Shown in pieces: positions 35,918-36,524 of a stretch of DNA of 36,524 nucleotides (its first letter is position 1; every line of letters starts with the position of its first letter). The translations under genes and the position numbers were made by a program. The DNA lies in contig CABUDJ010000011.1 in NCBI GenBank assembly GCA_902490325.1, forward strand, positions 1-36,524, written 5' to 3'. The notes under the pieces were generated by a model. It was not told the origin of the DNA, searched no databases, and saw nothing but the letters and a program-made list of their open reading frames with translations. Source of the stretch: an uncultured Collinsella sp. GTDB taxonomy: Bacteria; Actinomycetota; Coriobacteriia; Coriobacteriales; Coriobacteriaceae.

Positions 35918-36385
35918 ATGAACAGTGCAAGCGCCAAGCGTATCGACATCATCTCGGACACCCACGGCTATTTATCGCCTGCGCTCTTGGATGAGCTTGA
36001 GGGCGCGGATCTGATTATCCATGCCGGTGACCTTACGTCGGAGATGGACTACGAGCACCTATGCACTATCGCCCCCGTGCGGGCCGTACTGGGCAACAAC
36101 GATTACTACCGCGACTACGGCCCCGATGTAGACCGTCTTGCGCTCTTTACCTACGAAGGCCTCAAATTCGCCGTAGCCCACTACCGCGAAGACCTTCCGG
36201 TGGGATCCGTAGACGTAGCCATCAACGGCCACACCCACGTAACCAAAGAAGCCCAAGTGGGCCGTTGCTTAGTCCTCAACCCGGGCAGCGCCAGCTACCC
36301 CAGAGGCACCCGAGGCCCCACCATGGCCAGAATGCTAGTAAAAGACGGCAAGATCCTAAGCACTAAGTTTATTGACCTAGACTAA
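35918..36385 (+). CDS. YfcE/MJ0936-type metallophosphoesterase
   Basis: A 155-residue calcineurin-like phosphoesterase. The metal-binding motifs appear in order: IISDTHG (D and H), IIHAGDLTS (D), VLGNNDY (N), INGHTHV (H-x-H) and a conserved LNPGSASYPRG. This is the short YfcE/MJ0936 type, a cytoplasmic phosphodiesterase with broad activity in vitro. The ATG 35918 follows GGAAGGG. It lies after the terminator of the LytTR operon and has its own terminator, so it is expressed alone. Confidence 0.93.
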   Translation: MNSASAKRIDIISDTHGYLSPALLDELEGADLIIHAGDLTSEMDYEHLCTIAPVRAVLGNNDYYRDYGPDVDRLALFTYEGLKFAVAHYREDLPVGSVDVAINGHTHVTKEAQVGRCLVLNPGSASYPRGTRGPTMARMLVKDGKILSTKFIDLD

Positions 36386-36392
36386 CCGCAAC

Positions 36393-36427
36393 AAAAACGG
36401 GGGATGCACAACGCATCTCCCGTTTTT
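36393..36427 (+). terminator. Terminator of the phosphoesterase gene
   Basis: AAAAACGGGGGATGC (36393-36407) pairs with GCATCTCCCGTTTTT (36413-36427) with one mismatch, ending in a T-run. The remaining bases to 36524 show no feature. Confidence 0.88.
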
Positions 36428-36524
36428 CTTTGAGCCAAAGTAAGAAGTTCAACAAGATCCATCAGACCAACCCCGCCGAGGAGCACGCGGGCTAGCCGCG
36501 CAGCGGCGCACGCCCGCAAAACTG

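Overview
The window looks like a chromosomal segment of an anaerobic, high-GC gut actinobacterium of the Coriobacteriia, most likely Collinsella or a close relative. This is inferred from gene content (a single-chain pyruvate:ferredoxin oxidoreductase, phosphotransferase sugar uptake, fermentative arginine genes, LytS/LytR signalling) and the GC-rich codon use of most genes. No rRNA, tRNA or CRISPR array was found.

Layout. (1) Positions 1-5.8 kb form an AT-richer island unlike the rest. On the + strand are a decayed SAM-dependent methyltransferase and a one-piece ABC exporter. On the - strand is an operon with a radical SAM/SPASM enzyme of the thioether-forming (SCIFF-maturase/QhpD) type, two tiny paralogous Cys/Asp-rich precursor peptides, and a 35-residue membrane protein. 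An IS110-type transposase remnant lies between the two arms. This is a candidate RiPP (ranthipeptide) locus and the most notable content here. (2) 5.8-13 kb: an orphan FHA-domain protein, pyruvate:ferredoxin oxidoreductase (nifJ) ending in a large nested palindrome, and an AAA_14/DUF4143 ATPase behind a 34-bp tandem repeat. (3) 13-14 kb: carbamate kinase (arcC). (4) 14.3-19.9 kb: a PTS operon of LicR-like regulator, EIIA, EIIB, EIIC and 6-phospho-beta-glucosidase for cellobiose-type sugars. (5) 20.3-29.7 kb, all - strand: a C39-like secreted or membrane cysteine peptidase, a YfcC-type transporter, a D-2-hydroxyacid dehydrogenase, a 285-residue guanidino-group hydrolase, a second YfcC-type transporter, ornithine carbamoyltransferase and a PucR-type regulator. 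With arcC these can form an arginine-to-ornithine ATP-yielding route, but with a short hydrolase where a ~410-residue arginine deiminase is usual. (6) 30-36.5 kb, + strand: a zinc-dependent phospholipase C-like protein, a UMF1-type transporter, a glycosyltransferase translationally coupled to a LytS-type kinase with its LytTR regulator, and a small metallophosphoesterase.

Intergenic DNA is rich in hairpins: strong GC stems in every gap of the arginine operon, a mosaic repeat shared by two intergenic regions 6 kb apart, and several long palindromes. All identifications come from reading motifs by eye; no database search was run.
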